Shown here: positions 37,587 to 48,370 of the stretch, one piece after another
How positions within the stretch are numbered: position 1 is the stretch's first letter
Layout: every line of letters starts with the position of its first letter
Assembly: GCA_014871385.1 (NCBI GenBank)
Contig: CM026423.1
Location: 21,012,049 to 21,076,048 of the forward strand
Length of the DNA: 64,000 nt
Source: Ceratodon purpureus
Taxonomy: Eukaryota > Streptophyta > Bryopsida > Pseudoditrichales > Ditrichaceae
Direction of reading: 5' to 3'
The notes under the pieces: generated by a model
The model's database searches: none
What the model was told of the DNA's origin: nothing
Seen by the model: the letters and a program-made list of their open reading frames with translations, nothing else
Made by a program: the position numbers and the translations under genes

Positions 37587-37903
37587 CCCTGACTATAATC
37601 CTCGCCCACGTCTTAATGGCATTCGCTATTTCTGTTCCCTTCCGCGGCGGTCCCGCGAGACAGGGCCCACGGCGCGAGACCCTTCTTTCGCTCCAGAATT
37701 CTTTCCGTCGCTCCCCCCCTCTCGCGAGCCGTGCCCGGGCTCGGGATGCCACGTCGGACCCCGTCTCGAAACCCTCCCTGCCACGTCCGCATCCTCCACC
37801 CTGTCTCGTCTCGGAACCCAGAAAGACGAGACACCCCATGCATGGGCTGTCTCGCGAGACAGCCTCATGGCACCATGGCCCATGGGCATGCATGGAGATT
37901 TTC
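37587..37903 (+). repeat. Left terminal inverted repeat, 317 bp
   Basis: Inverted match to 48371-48687, starting CCCTGACTATAATCC. It contains eight GTCTCG/CGAGAC hexamers, four on each strand. It also has a 20-bp perfect palindrome at 37845-37864 built from two such words, and two CATGCATG words (an RY-type B3 site). Confidence 0.95.
37845..37864. promoter_or_regulatory. 20-bp palindrome in left TIR, candidate protein-binding site
   Basis: GGCTGTCTCGCGAGACAGCC is a perfect palindrome made of two inverted TGTCTC words two bases apart. The mirror copy in the right TIR is at 48410-48429. It is a natural candidate for a dimeric transposase or accessory-factor site. Confidence 0.6.
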
Positions 37904-38295
37904 CTACCTTTCCGGGGCTTCCCTCTCGTAGGCCTGAGACGTGGAATAAGTCTCGTCTCGGTTTCCCGCTCGCGATTCCCAGGCGGGAGTTTGTTGTCTC
38001 TAAGTGCTCCATCGATTTCAAATTCTAGGGTTACCCGCCGTCTCGCCAGGCCCAGACGAGTGGCATCAGTGTCTGTCTACGGCGGACCCGTTTCGGTGCC
38101 CTCCCTGTGTCTTGCATGTTCCCGCGATGCATCGTCCGATACCGCTCGTTTTTTTGGCCGTGTCGATGCCGAACCCGTGAACGCGAGACCGAAGGTGTCT
38201 TCAGGAGTGGCATCGGCTTGTACCGCACCTGTTTGCGGGACAAGCGCAATCTGTTGTGATGCGTGACGCGTGATACCCCGAGAGGTGCGGTCGGG

Positions 38296-41200
38296 ATGGA
38301 GACCCTGCAAGAGGACGCCGCGAGACGAATCCTGAAGGACGATCTTCCGCGAGACAATGGAGCGACCGTGGCTTCCCATTCTGTCGACGTGAAGGTGGAG
38401 GTAGACACCTCCTGGATTGGACCGTGGGAGACAATCTACATGCAGAAGAACGGTCACATTCTGCAGGGATACCGAGACGCGGTACAGTTCCCACCTCGCG
38501 GTCCCTTCACGTTCAAAGACATCAAGTGGGACTTCCGCCAACCGAATTCGTATCCTGATGTTGTCGAATACTGTGGACGGAACGTCCCGGAGTCCGGGCT
38601 TGGAATCGGGCGCTCCGAGGGTGATGTCTCGGAGAAAAGGTATCATGTTGCTTACATTCCGTGGGAAAGAGTGGAGGACTTCGTCGAAGGCGAAAGCAAA
38701 CGAAGGTCCGATGTCCAGACAAGATTCTTGAAACGACCCAAGGGGAAGCCGCCTGGTCACGAGCCGAGACACAATACTGGCCTTCATACTTTCTGGTTAG
38801 TTCATTTCCGAAACCGAATACTTCTGGGTAACGTTTTGTATGTTCTTCTATTTGTTTATACGTGATGTCCGTGTCCCGATGTTCTTCGATAACGAGACAG
38901 CATTCGCGAAACGGGTTCCGAGACAGTCGATAACGGCTCGCTAACTTAGTATTGTATTTTCGGCACAGGTACGAGTGCCAGTACGGGCCGAAGGACTTGT
39001 CCGACAAGGTCCTCACAATTACTCCCGAGATGGAGACGAAGAAACCGAAATACAACGTCAAGGGCAAGTTGATTCCCAACGGGCGTGGGAAGGGGAGGCC
39101 CAGAATTGGCGCTGCTGCGACTGGAATGAGCATCAAGAGAGGATGCGTGTGCAGATTCCAGGTGAAGCAGCTGTACTATCTCCGAGACGTGGTCGAAATT
39201 GTATATTATAACCCGAGACACGAAAATCCTGCATCGCTAGTGGTCCACGGCGCCGTCCTACCCGGCGAGCGTGGTCGTTTCGAAAAACAAATCCCGACGG
39301 AGCTCCGGAATTGGGTACTGTCGAGCCTCCGGTCTGGCGTTTCCAGTAACAAGATTCTTTCTACCCACCGTGCCGAGGTGATGCGTCTCGTAGCCGAGGG
39401 TGTTCCGCCTGAACGATGTCACTTTCTACAGGAGTGGGATGTCCGAAACATCGCCAAGGAATTGAGGAAAACAGAGTATCAGAGAGACGACAACGACGCC
39501 GAATCCGTGAAGATGTGGGTGGAGGCTAACCCGGACGATGTTTTTTTCTACCGTCTCGTTAAGAAAGGCACTGTCTCGGGAACTCTCACGTCTGCGAATT
39601 TGCCGTTTGTCATCGGCATCCAAAACGAGTTCCAGTTCAAGATGATGCTACAGCACGGCCACGAAAGTATTGTCTCGATGGACGCTACGTTCGGAACAAA
39701 TCACTAGAAGGTGAGGCCCATATATTTCGACTTTGTCTCGTTCAGTACTCATTTCGTTTTTCGAGACATTCACATCTGTCTCGCTCTTGCAGTATCCCCT
39801 GTACACTCTGATGGTGTTCGACAAGTGGCGGAATGGAGTCCCTGTTGCTTTCATTATCGCGCAATCCGCAAAAGAGAAAGACATCACTCCCTGGCTCACC
39901 GCAATCAAGCAGAAGCTAGTTTCGAAGATGCCAGAGTGGCTACCGAGTGCATTCATTGTCGATGATGCATTAGCTGAGATTAACGCCATAATGTACGTAT
40001 TCTGATATCTCTGTCTGCGTACTGTCTCGTGATTTGCCGTCTCGCAAGCTGTCTCGTGACATACCGTTCCGCACACTGTCTCGTGATTCCCCATCACGCA
40101 TACTGCACCTCCACTTCTGTACCCCTGATATGTCTCGTGCGTTTCATAGGTTGGTATGGCCCAAGATTAAAGTATTCCTATGCCTCTGGCATGTGAGGCG
40201 GGCCTGGCAAAAGAACGCCTGTGCCAAAATTAAAGGAATAATCACCCGAGCGTGGGCGCTGCGGGAAATGGGAGCGCTCATGTACATCGAGGAGTCCCCC
40301 GATTCGAGGTTGTCTGTCTTGGACTACGTGAAGGCTAGGTTCGCGAGACTGAAGACATTAGTGTCCGGCGCTGCTGCTTTCTGGGCGTACATTGAAAAGT
40401 ACTGGATGATAAAGCCCGAAATGTGGGTGACAGGGAACAGGCACATACCACATGCTGGTCAAGACACGAACGCAGGAATTGAGTCATATCATGGACACAC
40501 AAAGGCCACTCTGAAGGCCGAGAAGAGTCGGTTGGATGGAAGGCGTCTCGATTGGCTCATTCACGAGCTCACAAACGACGTCGTAACGAAATACGACTAC
40601 AACCAATACATGAAGGAGAATGGCTTCATAACAAACAAGAAGGCAGAGCAGATCGTTAGAAACTCCATTATATCGGCGAACAAGATCCCGGACTCCTCTG
40701 TCTCGCTGCCGTCTCGACCCGGTGACCCCGCCATAGTCACGTCGTCCAAGCGAGCCCACATTAGATACGCCGTGTACAATCCCGATACCGAGTGGGCTGT
40801 TTGCGAATGTGTATGGGCCCAGAAAGGAAATCTTTGCAAACATCAGCTGAAGGTTCTTCGTCTAATGAGGCCTGACCTTGCCGACGGGACGATTGTGAAG
40901 GTCTGCGGGACACTGTACGGTACCAAGCTAGGCGGTGTCTCGGCTCTCCTAAATCCCCCGGGACCGGGAATTCCAAGCGAGACTGAAACCGGACCGTCGC
41001 AGGATGTCCCCGAAGACTGGAATGCCAACAGCGAGACACAGGATGTGCCCACGGTCGACCCTCCACCGAGTCAAGAAGACGAGGTGGCAAGAATGAAGCG
41101 CATCATAGACCAGACGGGAAGAGAAATCACGGAACGAGCTGCGAGACACTACGTCATTCAGAAGCACCTGGCGGCGGAATTGGCAGAGATGAATACGAGA

Positions 41201-41368
41201 CACGCTGCCATGGAAACGAGGATTTTAGCCGGTCTCCTTCATCCAACGGAGCGAGACGCCCCAAGATTTGAGAGGAATGACCCGAACAAGCCCAACTCGC
41301 TGAAACGGAATAGGGATTTCCTCGACGGGGGACGCGTCGGACGTCCGCCCAGATCCACGCAGGAGTGA
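38296..41368 (+). pseudogene. MULE transposase, four exons, one in-frame TAG
   Basis: Exons 38296-38795, 38969-39710, 39793-39992 and 40150-41368 have GT-AG junctions and matching phases, giving 887 codons. The catalytic triad of the Mutator DDE fold is visible: Asp in SMDATFGTN (codon 405), Asp in VDDALAEI (codon 471) and Glu in NAGIESYHG (codon 592), followed by CLWHVRRAW-type helices. A SWIM zinc finger, CEC then CKH, lies near codons 699-714. The C-terminus is coiled and basic, with a GRVGRPPRS AT-hook-like end. The start ATG (METLQEDA) was chosen over an upstream GTG. Codon 413 is TAG (39705-39707), three bases before the exon 2 donor. MULE relatives have tyrosine at this place. The break truncates the protein just after the first catalytic Asp, so this copy cannot make a full transposase unless the stop is read through. 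Confidence 0.9.
40024..40137 (+). repeat. GTCTCG array within transposase intron 3
   Basis: Five GTCTCG hexamers lie in a 157-bp intron, at 40024, 40039, 40051, 40078 and 40132, in the same orientation. Four of the five are followed by TG or TGA-like bases. The array cannot be explained by codon use. Confidence 0.9.
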
Positions 41369-41434
41369 CCCCACGTCCCTGTCTCGGATTTCTATATTCG
41401 ATGTGTCTCGGATCGAGACAGCGGGAACTCTACC

Positions 41435-41440
41435 TATAAG
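41435..41440 (+). promoter_or_regulatory. TATA box of the 128-codon ORF
   Basis: TATAAG in CTATAAGTAC lies 115 nt upstream of the ATG at 41555 and only 67 nt after the transposase stop, suggesting a separate promoter. Confidence 0.5.
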
Positions 41441-41554
41441 TACACCCGCCACGACTCGTACTTTCTTTTTATTTCTGCAAGTGTTGAGTGGGATTCATAA
41501 TCACGGGGTACCAGTTTCCGTAGTTCCCGTTTGGCGTTCAATTGGGTTCGCAGA

Positions 41555-41941
41555 ATGGAGTCCATGAACGTTAACTTCTTCAATGGGGGGGAGGACACGG
41601 TCCCGGGAGTTCATCCGGAGGGGCCTGTCTCGGGTGCCACAGGCTGCTGTGATCTCCAGGAATTGGAGGCCGACGCTTTAGAGGTACTGGAGCAATTGTT
41701 CTTGGAGGCATCATATGATATAGCGTTATCGTCTCGGAGAATGAGCTCTGCGAAACGGAATCCAGTGGACGTGTACCGTATACCGAGACAATACCTTGGC
41801 GGGCAGTCCCGAACACGAACTGTCTCGAGGCGAGACGGGGTCGACTACGAGTCCCTTACGTACGTAGGCATGTGTCTCACCCCTTGGAACCCCACTAGGT
41901 CAAGGAGGATGTTAGGACCATCAGCATTCGGTAAACTGTAG
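41555..41941 (+). CDS. Small element-encoded protein, 128 residues, unknown
   Basis: I start at ATG 41555 (MESMNVNFF); the frame extends eight codons upstream only from a TTG. The product has an acidic helical middle (LQELEADALEVLEQLFLEA) and a basic C-terminal half rich in R, S and T (SSRRMSSAKR, RTRTVSRR). No known family is recognised. It lies between the transposase and the convergent Ulp1 gene, has its own TATA box and itself contains several GTCTCG words. An acidic helix followed by an Arg-rich part would suit a small DNA- or RNA-binding adaptor, but that is inference. Confidence 0.5.
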   Translation: MESMNVNFFNGGEDTVPGVHPEGPVSGATGCCDLQELEADALEVLEQLFLEASYDIALSSRRMSSAKRNPVDVYRIPRQYLGGQSRTRTVSRRDGVDYESLTYVGMCLTPWNPTRSRRMLGPSAFGKL

Positions 41942-42396
41942 CTCTAGATTGTGTTGTAGCGAATTTATTGAAGTTCTGTCTCGGATTGTAGCCTAGGAAT
42001 TATCGATACTCTTTTATGCTCAATGTAGACAAGTATCGGATGTAAAAGAATCTTCCGTTTTCTAATTATACGTCACACGGTTTCCCGTGGAAAATTTTGT
42101 ACAAAAAAATTTCTTCTTTCCTCTCCGACCCCTGGGAGCCAAGCATCCCACATACGAGACACTGAGCTCTCAACTAGTCACAGGGAGTCCACTACAAACG
42201 AGAGGCGAGACAGTCACTTCCCTTCCTTGGACTGTCTCGGACTATACCATTCATCTATACACTGTCATTGTGTCCTTCAACTATGCACTACACCTCTACT
42301 ACTGTACGTCTCCCTCCCATCCCCAAAACTGGTACTATGTACTGAGCAGTCCTGTACAAGTCTCCTGCCTGTCTCGCCCCAAAACAAAAACGCAGT
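41942..42396. other. Spacer between convergent element genes
   Basis: The 3' regions of the 128-codon ORF and of the Ulp1 gene meet here. It still contains GTCTCG/CGAGAC words (for example near 41977 and 42205). No gene is seen. Confidence 0.5.
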
Positions 42397-45300
42397 CTAC
42401 AGCCGTCGTCTCGCCGAGCCTGAAGGAGAGTGCACCATCTTCTCGAATTTCTCACGCTTAGACTTCCTGGACTTGGTGGCGCTTCCGAGCCTCGCCTTTG
42501 TGTCTTCCTCCTCCTCAGAACCTGGTGCTCGTGGTTCACGGATGTGGAACGCATCCACCTTGTACCCGGTCCGAGACATCGCTGGCGAAATACCGAACAG
42601 TTGGACCCCGCCTTTTACTGTGACGTAGTCCGGGACAACGATATCCCCCTCCATCAGGTTAGGCAAGTCATTCAGTCCAGTCCCGCAGATCCTCGGTCTT
42701 GGTAATCTGTCGTCCGCACGGGCTGTCTCGATGTACAGCTGCTCCAAGAACCACAACTGCATTTGCTGCCCAGTCCATTTCAACCACCGCTTCTTCTTCA
42801 TTTTCTCCGCAGGCTTCGGGAAACGACAACCATATCCACGAGTGACCATGTACTGCCAGAACTGGAAACTCATTGCGTATCCGCACTCCCATGACTCCTT
42901 CTGGTTCGGAGCCTTGAGCGAGACACATCCGCGAGACACTACCTTCCACCAGTCCTGCGATCCCGGAACAATTCCCCTGGAGCTCGCCCACGCGATGTGC
43001 ACCAACGTGACGAAGTTGTCTCGAGCCTCCGTGTCGTGTATGTGGAGGAGGGATCCAAGGTGATATGTCGTGTCAAGCTCCACAACAAACAGGGTCCAGT
43101 GATCCTTATCGCAATAAGGGATCACCAACGTGTTCTCCCGGCCATTGCAACCTGAGAGCCACCGGATTCCGAAACTCCCCAGCCATTCCCAGTCCCCGTT
43201 GCACTCCAGGATGTGCGCATCCAAGACAGTATTGACGTTGGATTCTGCCACCACATACTGTCTCGCGACGTGGTCCGGCGATCTCAGAACCAAGTGCCGC
43301 AGGAGGAGGTCCACGAATGGCCCAATCATGCACGCCTGTGGTCTGAGTACGCACTCCCACTCTTGGACCAGGACAGGGATCTTCACGGCAATCCGGGGGT
43401 CGTTACCAAAGTAGATGATGTAATCCCCGTACTCCGTCTCGGCCACATGCCCTTGCCTGAAATAGAAGACAGTGATAATGTTAGATCCGAGACAGGGTAG
43501 AACCTGGACAGCGCTATAGGAACATGATATCGGGACACCGCGAAACATTTTCAAGAATAAAAAACATGGACACAACGAGCCTAAACATACCATGAGTAAT
43601 AAAACATGCCATTCACGAACTTAAGAACTTACTTGAAGCAGCCAACGTGGAATGGAATCATCAATACCCCAAGCACTGCCTTCCAATCCATCTGTACTCC
43701 CTCCGAGACAAGCTCCGTCTTGAAATCCTTCGGGGGCTCCAATGTGTTCGGAACAGGCGTGGCAGGGTCCATGAATTTAAAAATCCAGTGGCTCCCCGGT
43801 TTCAATTTACTCGGCGGTATTGGTGCGCCAAAGTCGAGGTCCCAAATCTTGAGTCCTTCCTCTCGTGACCCAATTCCAGAGGACTGTCCCTCGTCTGACT
43901 CCGGCTCCTTGTCCTCCTCGACCACTGTCTCGGACGCCGCCACTGCGTCTAGTAAAGACACAATATTGCAACCCCCGTTAATTAATGTCCCTCTGGACAC
44001 TGTATGATGAGTTGGTGTGCAAGAAAGTAATTGCGAGAATCCGAAACAGTCCATCTGGGATGCAGAGGGAATGCCATCGCCCAATGGCAGGGAACTGAAC
44101 CCGTCTCGCAATTCTTGGGTCCATGTTCCGGGACACTCACCTCTGGGTTTCGCGGCTGCCACTGTCTCCAATGAGGCAGCCTCCTTTCGCGGACTCTCGT
44201 ACCGGCGAGGCGAATCCACGGAGGCAATGTCAACAACCTCATTCATTTTGTTGTGAAATGGGGATGAAGGGCTCGCTGTCTCGGTCCCTTCCGAGTCTTG
44301 TGCAGGTTCGTCGACAGGTATCGCGTGACCATGGACGTTCAAGTGCCCGTACACCAACCTGTCTCGCGAAACCCCGTCAACAGCCGTCTCGGCAGCGGAC
44401 CACCGGTCTTGAGCGACACCATTCAAGAAAGTGCGCACTGACAACGCACTGCGCAAACCAGAGGCCCAGGCCGGCTCTGCAAAGAAGGTCCAAGCCGTTA
44501 GCTTCGGAACGCATGAACTATTTCCGAGACATTCTTACTACAAGACATCAGAACATGGCCTCTGTGTCGGATATGAACTTACCATCCGCGAGAGGGATCC
44601 AACGGAGATCTAGGTCCTCCCGTCAAGTTAATGCTTGCCGCAAAATCTTCAAGCACTCTGGGAATACCTCTTCCGAGACGGGCGCCGTCAACTGCCACGC
44701 CGTCATGAAGGATTCCGTCTCGGAAGATGCAAAGTCCTCCAGTGCCCGAGCCTGGACTGAAAGGAGCCACGCCTGCAGGTCATCCGAGACACCGCTGTGG
44801 AGGGACATGCATGCTGCTGTAATGGCGTCCGACGTCTCCGTCTCGGCGTTTGGATCAGCACCGAACAGTGTACTCCCAGCGGCCTGAACGAGACACCTCG
44901 CTGTGTCTAGAGCTCCAGGCGAAGACAACTTCTCTTGGACACTCTTGTCCAGTGCTCCTTGCAGTGGGTCCGCTGAGCTGTTATACCAGAGCACGAGGAA
45001 AATATGAGGGGCCCGTGACGGTTTTTTTTTTTATTTTAAATTATGTTGAATTGAATAAAGTACCTCAGGAGGAAAAAATAAAAATAAACAAGTACACAAT
45101 ACTGACCTGTACCGAATATTGTGGACGAGGAGGAAAACGCGAATGATCTTTGCCTCCAGACCTGCTCCGACTGGCAGCGTCCGTCTCGTACCGAGTGCCT
45201 TGACCACGTCTCGCGCCTCCGTTTCGTTGTGCTTCCAGGGCATGGGAGGTAGCCTCTCCGAGACAGCGGGGTTCTTCGCGCATATGTGGTACAGGGGATT

Positions 45301-47163
45301 CCAACCCCATGACACTTCCTCCAACTCCCCAGCCTTGGACTCCTCCCACGCTGCAACCCTGTCCGCGATGAATTTCTCCTTCAGTCTGGCGTTATGAAGG
45401 CGCTGGGCATCTACGGCCTCCTCGTGTTTCTTCCAGTCGTGGACATTGACGTAGTAGTCCATGGAGGCGTTCGCGAGACGATCCATCTCTGTCTCGGACA
45501 TTTCCCCGGTGTCCAACACTTCAGAAAGATCTGCCGCTAGACCGCTATCTCTCTCGGAGTATAGAGAATTCTGCAATTCAGAGAGTACGGCAGTCCTCCC
45601 CCGTTAGCAACCTTGAGGCACAGATTGAAGTGCGAGACAAGTATGAAAGATAGACGGAAATGAATTAAAATATCGCAACATATTCACGACAAGTACAAGT
45701 TATTATAAAATAATGAAGTTGAGAACTCCAGGGAGGAGATGTCGTACCTTTCGATTCAACTTCTGGAATCGGAAGTAGGTAAGCGAGATGATTGTCTCGC
45801 GCCCCTCCTTCTTCAAGAACTCCCCCAGTCTGGTCCGAAGAGTTCCCTTGTCCCACGTGTGGAACTCCCTCTCCTCCTCGAAAAGCCCATAATCCATTAG
45901 GATGGTGAGGCCCGTGTGTCCCAAGCGTGTCTCGGGCTGGCGAATTGGATCTATTGTAAACAGGGACTCCGCTGCCTCTTGAGCCTCCTCCACAACCTTC
46001 TCCTTGTCTCGCATTAAGGCGGACATTGGGCTCAGGGGAACCTCCATCGGGGCCTCGTCGACCACCATAGCCACCGCTCCAGTATCCTCTGTGTGGACAG
46101 TGGGAGTGGAGACGGCCATATCAGAGCCGTCCCCGGGACGTATCCGAGACGTATCCGAGACGTACCCGGCTGTCTCGTCCCGGATTGGGGATGGCGGTTT
46201 CTCGTCCGATGGTTTCGGTCGCTTCGCTGCCGTCGTGTTTGTCTCGCTCCTTGCCGCTGGGACCCTCTGTGCCGGGGTGGTCTTGCGTTTGTTTTTCCGA
46301 GAGTAAAACTCCCTCTCCTCGGGTTCCTCCTCCGGCTTGGAAGCCTTCACTTCAATGTCTCGTCCTTTCTTGTCTCGCTGTCGAGGAGTGAGTCCTGCCC
46401 GAGGAAGAACGATGAACGTATCAGGTACAGCTCCCGTGGCGTCCTCTTCGCCTGCAGATGTGTCTCGCCGGGGCGGTGACAGGATGATAGGGACAACAGC
46501 AGGCGTCGGTGCCGTCTCGGGATTGGGGATGAACGGTCTTCGCTCCACCACGGGCGAGTCCGAGGCCACAAAGTCACTGTCTGCCTCTGCCTCGGAATCT
46601 GAACTGCTCAGCACCATTTCCAAAGTCCTGACAGCCAACCTATCAGGGACAGATTTTCTCTCGGCCTTCATGGGTTTCTTCGTCTGCTTCTTCGGCGATC
46701 TATCACTCGGACCACGAATCGCAGGGACGCCTTGTTGGAATTTGACCGGCTCCCCTCGCCGCAACATAGCCTGTGTCTCGTTCACGTAGTCCCTCACCAA
46801 CTTCTGGGGCGAGACACCCGCTTGCAGCTTATCAATGGTAACGTTCTTCTCAAGCAGATTCGGGTACATCTTCTCCGGGATGACGTTACCGTTCGCGTCG
46901 ACATTTAGGGGGCACCCGTGCCATCTATGAGTATTTAGACGCGCCTTCTGAGCACACATGGGCTCCCCATTCTTGCCACGGCATTTGTGCTTGCAGCAGA
47001 ACAATCGACGTCCTAACATCACCGGCGCGCTATGACACTCCAGGAGCAAATTCTTCCACTCCTCCCATGTGTAGTGTTCCGTGAACAACTTCTTGTCGCT
47101 TTCGTGGACCTCCGTGACGCCGTCGTCCGTGATCTGGAGGTTCCTCCTGTACTCGGGAGCCAT
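42397..47163 (-). pseudogene. Ulp1-type (C48) cysteine protease gene of the MULE, five exons, one in-frame TGA
   Basis: The exons, on the minus strand, are 47163-45748, 45570-45107, 44977-44583, 44476-43633 and 43456-42397. All junctions are GT-AG with matching phases, giving 1,393 codons. The N-terminus has a Cys/His cluster (CCKHKC, C, HRWHGC, residues 56-84), then a long Pro/Ser-rich acidic and basic linker. The last exon holds the SUMO-protease-like fold: DKDHW (catalytic His, about residue 1158), LLHIHDTE (Asp, about 1178) and QKESWECGYAM (Gln and nucleophile Cys, about 1230). Such proteases cleave SUMO or SUMO-like tails; in MULEs their role is unknown. Exon 3 has a TGA at 44625-44623. 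A CGA-to-TGA change would explain it. The stop removes the protease domain. A TATA box lies 60 nt upstream of the ATG. Confidence 0.85.
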
Positions 47164-47222
47164 GTCTCGCTAAGTTGAACCTAAAACAAACAGGGGCGGA
47201 GGTTAGTAACCTGGATGCGAAG

Positions 47223-47228
47223 TTTATA
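47223..47228 (-). promoter_or_regulatory. TATA box of the Ulp1 gene
   Basis: TATAAA on the minus strand, about 60 nt upstream of the ATG at 47163. Confidence 0.55.
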
Positions 47229-47559
47229 AGACCTTCCGAGACACAGACACAGCGCCGAGACTGCGAGACAGCTGCGAAGCAAAAACTGTGCACATCAAAT
47301 TCGGCAGGAACTGTGGACGACAGGAAGGAGCCTCTACGACGGATCTTTGTCTCGGCGAAACATGAACGACGAATCGGAACAGAAATTAAGATTCTATGCA
47401 CAAAATTGGTATACTCAAGAACTCCCTCCCAATTCCAACGCAAGACACTCCTGTAACGGGGGCGACATCGTCGTCCTCATTTGATTTCGACAATAGCAGC
47501 GAGGCCACCCACAACGACCGCAGACAAGATACACCTGAACAGTATTCCACGAGACATGT

Positions 47560-47620
47560 CTATCCTAAACCCTAAACCCCAGAACGTCGTGACGTATGAC
47601 TACTAAACCCTAAAACTAAT
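47560..47620. promoter_or_regulatory. Telo-box cluster upstream of the Ulp1 gene
   Basis: CCTAAACCCTAAACCCC and ACTAAACCCTAAAAC lie within 60 bp, about 0.4 kb upstream of the Ulp1 ATG. Telo boxes are bound by plant telobox factors and often sit in promoters. Confidence 0.5.
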
Positions 47621-47984
47621 CTCTGTGACAAACTCCGGCAACAAAATCGCTATCGTCTCTCCAGAACACCATAAAAATAAACACATAGAAGATGATGAAC
47701 GTATACATACCTCGATTGTCTCTGCGAAATCGCCTCTGCACTCCTCCTCCGACCAAATCGCACAAACTCCTCGATCGCGGCTCCAGCAACAGACTCCGAC
47801 TCCTCAGTTCTCACAACACTCTCAAACTCTATCACAACACTCTCCGCCCATGAAAGCGCCTCTCGCACAACACTCTCCACCTCACAAACACTAAGCGTAA
47901 CACATCTAACAATGGCGCGAGACAGCGGAGAAGGAAACGGAGAGAAATTGGCAGAGAAATTAGCAAACTTTGACAACGCGCGCA

Positions 47985-47990
47985 TATAAA
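47985..47990 (+). promoter_or_regulatory. TATA box of the 71-codon ORF
   Basis: TATAAA lies 81 nt upstream of the ATG at 48071, in a stretch with several CTCTCG or GAGAC words. Confidence 0.55.
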
Positions 47991-48060
47991 CCCTCGCACC
48001 TCCTCTCGAGGGAACACTCTCACCACCCCACGAGACAACTCTCGCAACTCTCCTCAGGCA

Positions 48061-48069
48061 ATGGCATAA
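48061..48069 (+). promoter_or_regulatory. Minimal upstream ORF (ATG GCA TAA)
   Basis: A two-codon upstream ORF ends one base before the start codon of the 71-codon ORF at 48071. Such an arrangement would allow reinitiation or dampen translation. Confidence 0.45.
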
Positions 48070-48070
48070 A

Positions 48071-48286
48071 ATGAGTCCGTTTTTCCAGGAGGCTGCCAAT
48101 TTATACAGGGAGCAGGGGGGAGACGCCATCATCACACCTACAAAACCTCAGAAATCAAAATCGAGGAAAAGGCTGCAAGAGACGGCGCATGATCTCCACC
48201 CACAAAACCCCATCATCACCTCAACACCCGAAACAGCTCCGACGAGACAGACTGAAAGCAGAAGTGACAGGAGAAAGCAGAAGTGA
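48071..48286 (+). CDS. Small basic element-encoded protein, 71 residues, unknown
   Basis: The ATG lies 81 nt below a TATA box and directly behind a two-codon upstream ORF. The product is hydrophilic and basic, with KPQKSKSRKRLQ in the middle and RSDRRKQK at the end, which looks nuclear. No family is recognised. It lies just inside the right TIR (48371) and is transcribed towards it. Nucleic-acid binding is possible on charge alone. A minus-strand ORF overlaps it but lacks such a promoter. Confidence 0.4.
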   Translation: MSPFFQEAANLYREQGGDAIITPTKPQKSKSRKRLQETAHDLHPQNPIITSTPETAPTRQTESRSDRRKQK

Positions 48287-48370
48287 CACCCACGAAAATG
48301 AGACATCATACCATAAAACGTGGAAGGTCATTCGACAGGACGTGACGAATTCTGTCCGTCTCGGATGGAT

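Noticed and set aside
37540..38266. Long overlapping ORFs (117-216 codons) in and beside the left TIR, repeated at 48189-48704
   Set aside because: They overlap on both strands, are Arg/Pro-rich through GC content, and exist only because the TIRs are GC-rich. No family motif.
43106..44887. Other-frame ORFs across Ulp1 exons 3-5, including a 254-codon plus-strand frame
   Set aside because: Opposite-strand or off-frame shadows. The minus-strand splice model explains the region.
46004..46789. Plus-strand ORFs of 100-150 codons opposite the Ulp1 first exon
   Set aside because: Shadows of the minus-strand coding exon, whose frame, splice phases and motifs are consistent.
47195..47225. A 30-nt intron in the Ulp1 leader (branch-like CTAAC then TTTTAG)
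   Set aside because: Too short for a plant intron; probably ordinary leader.
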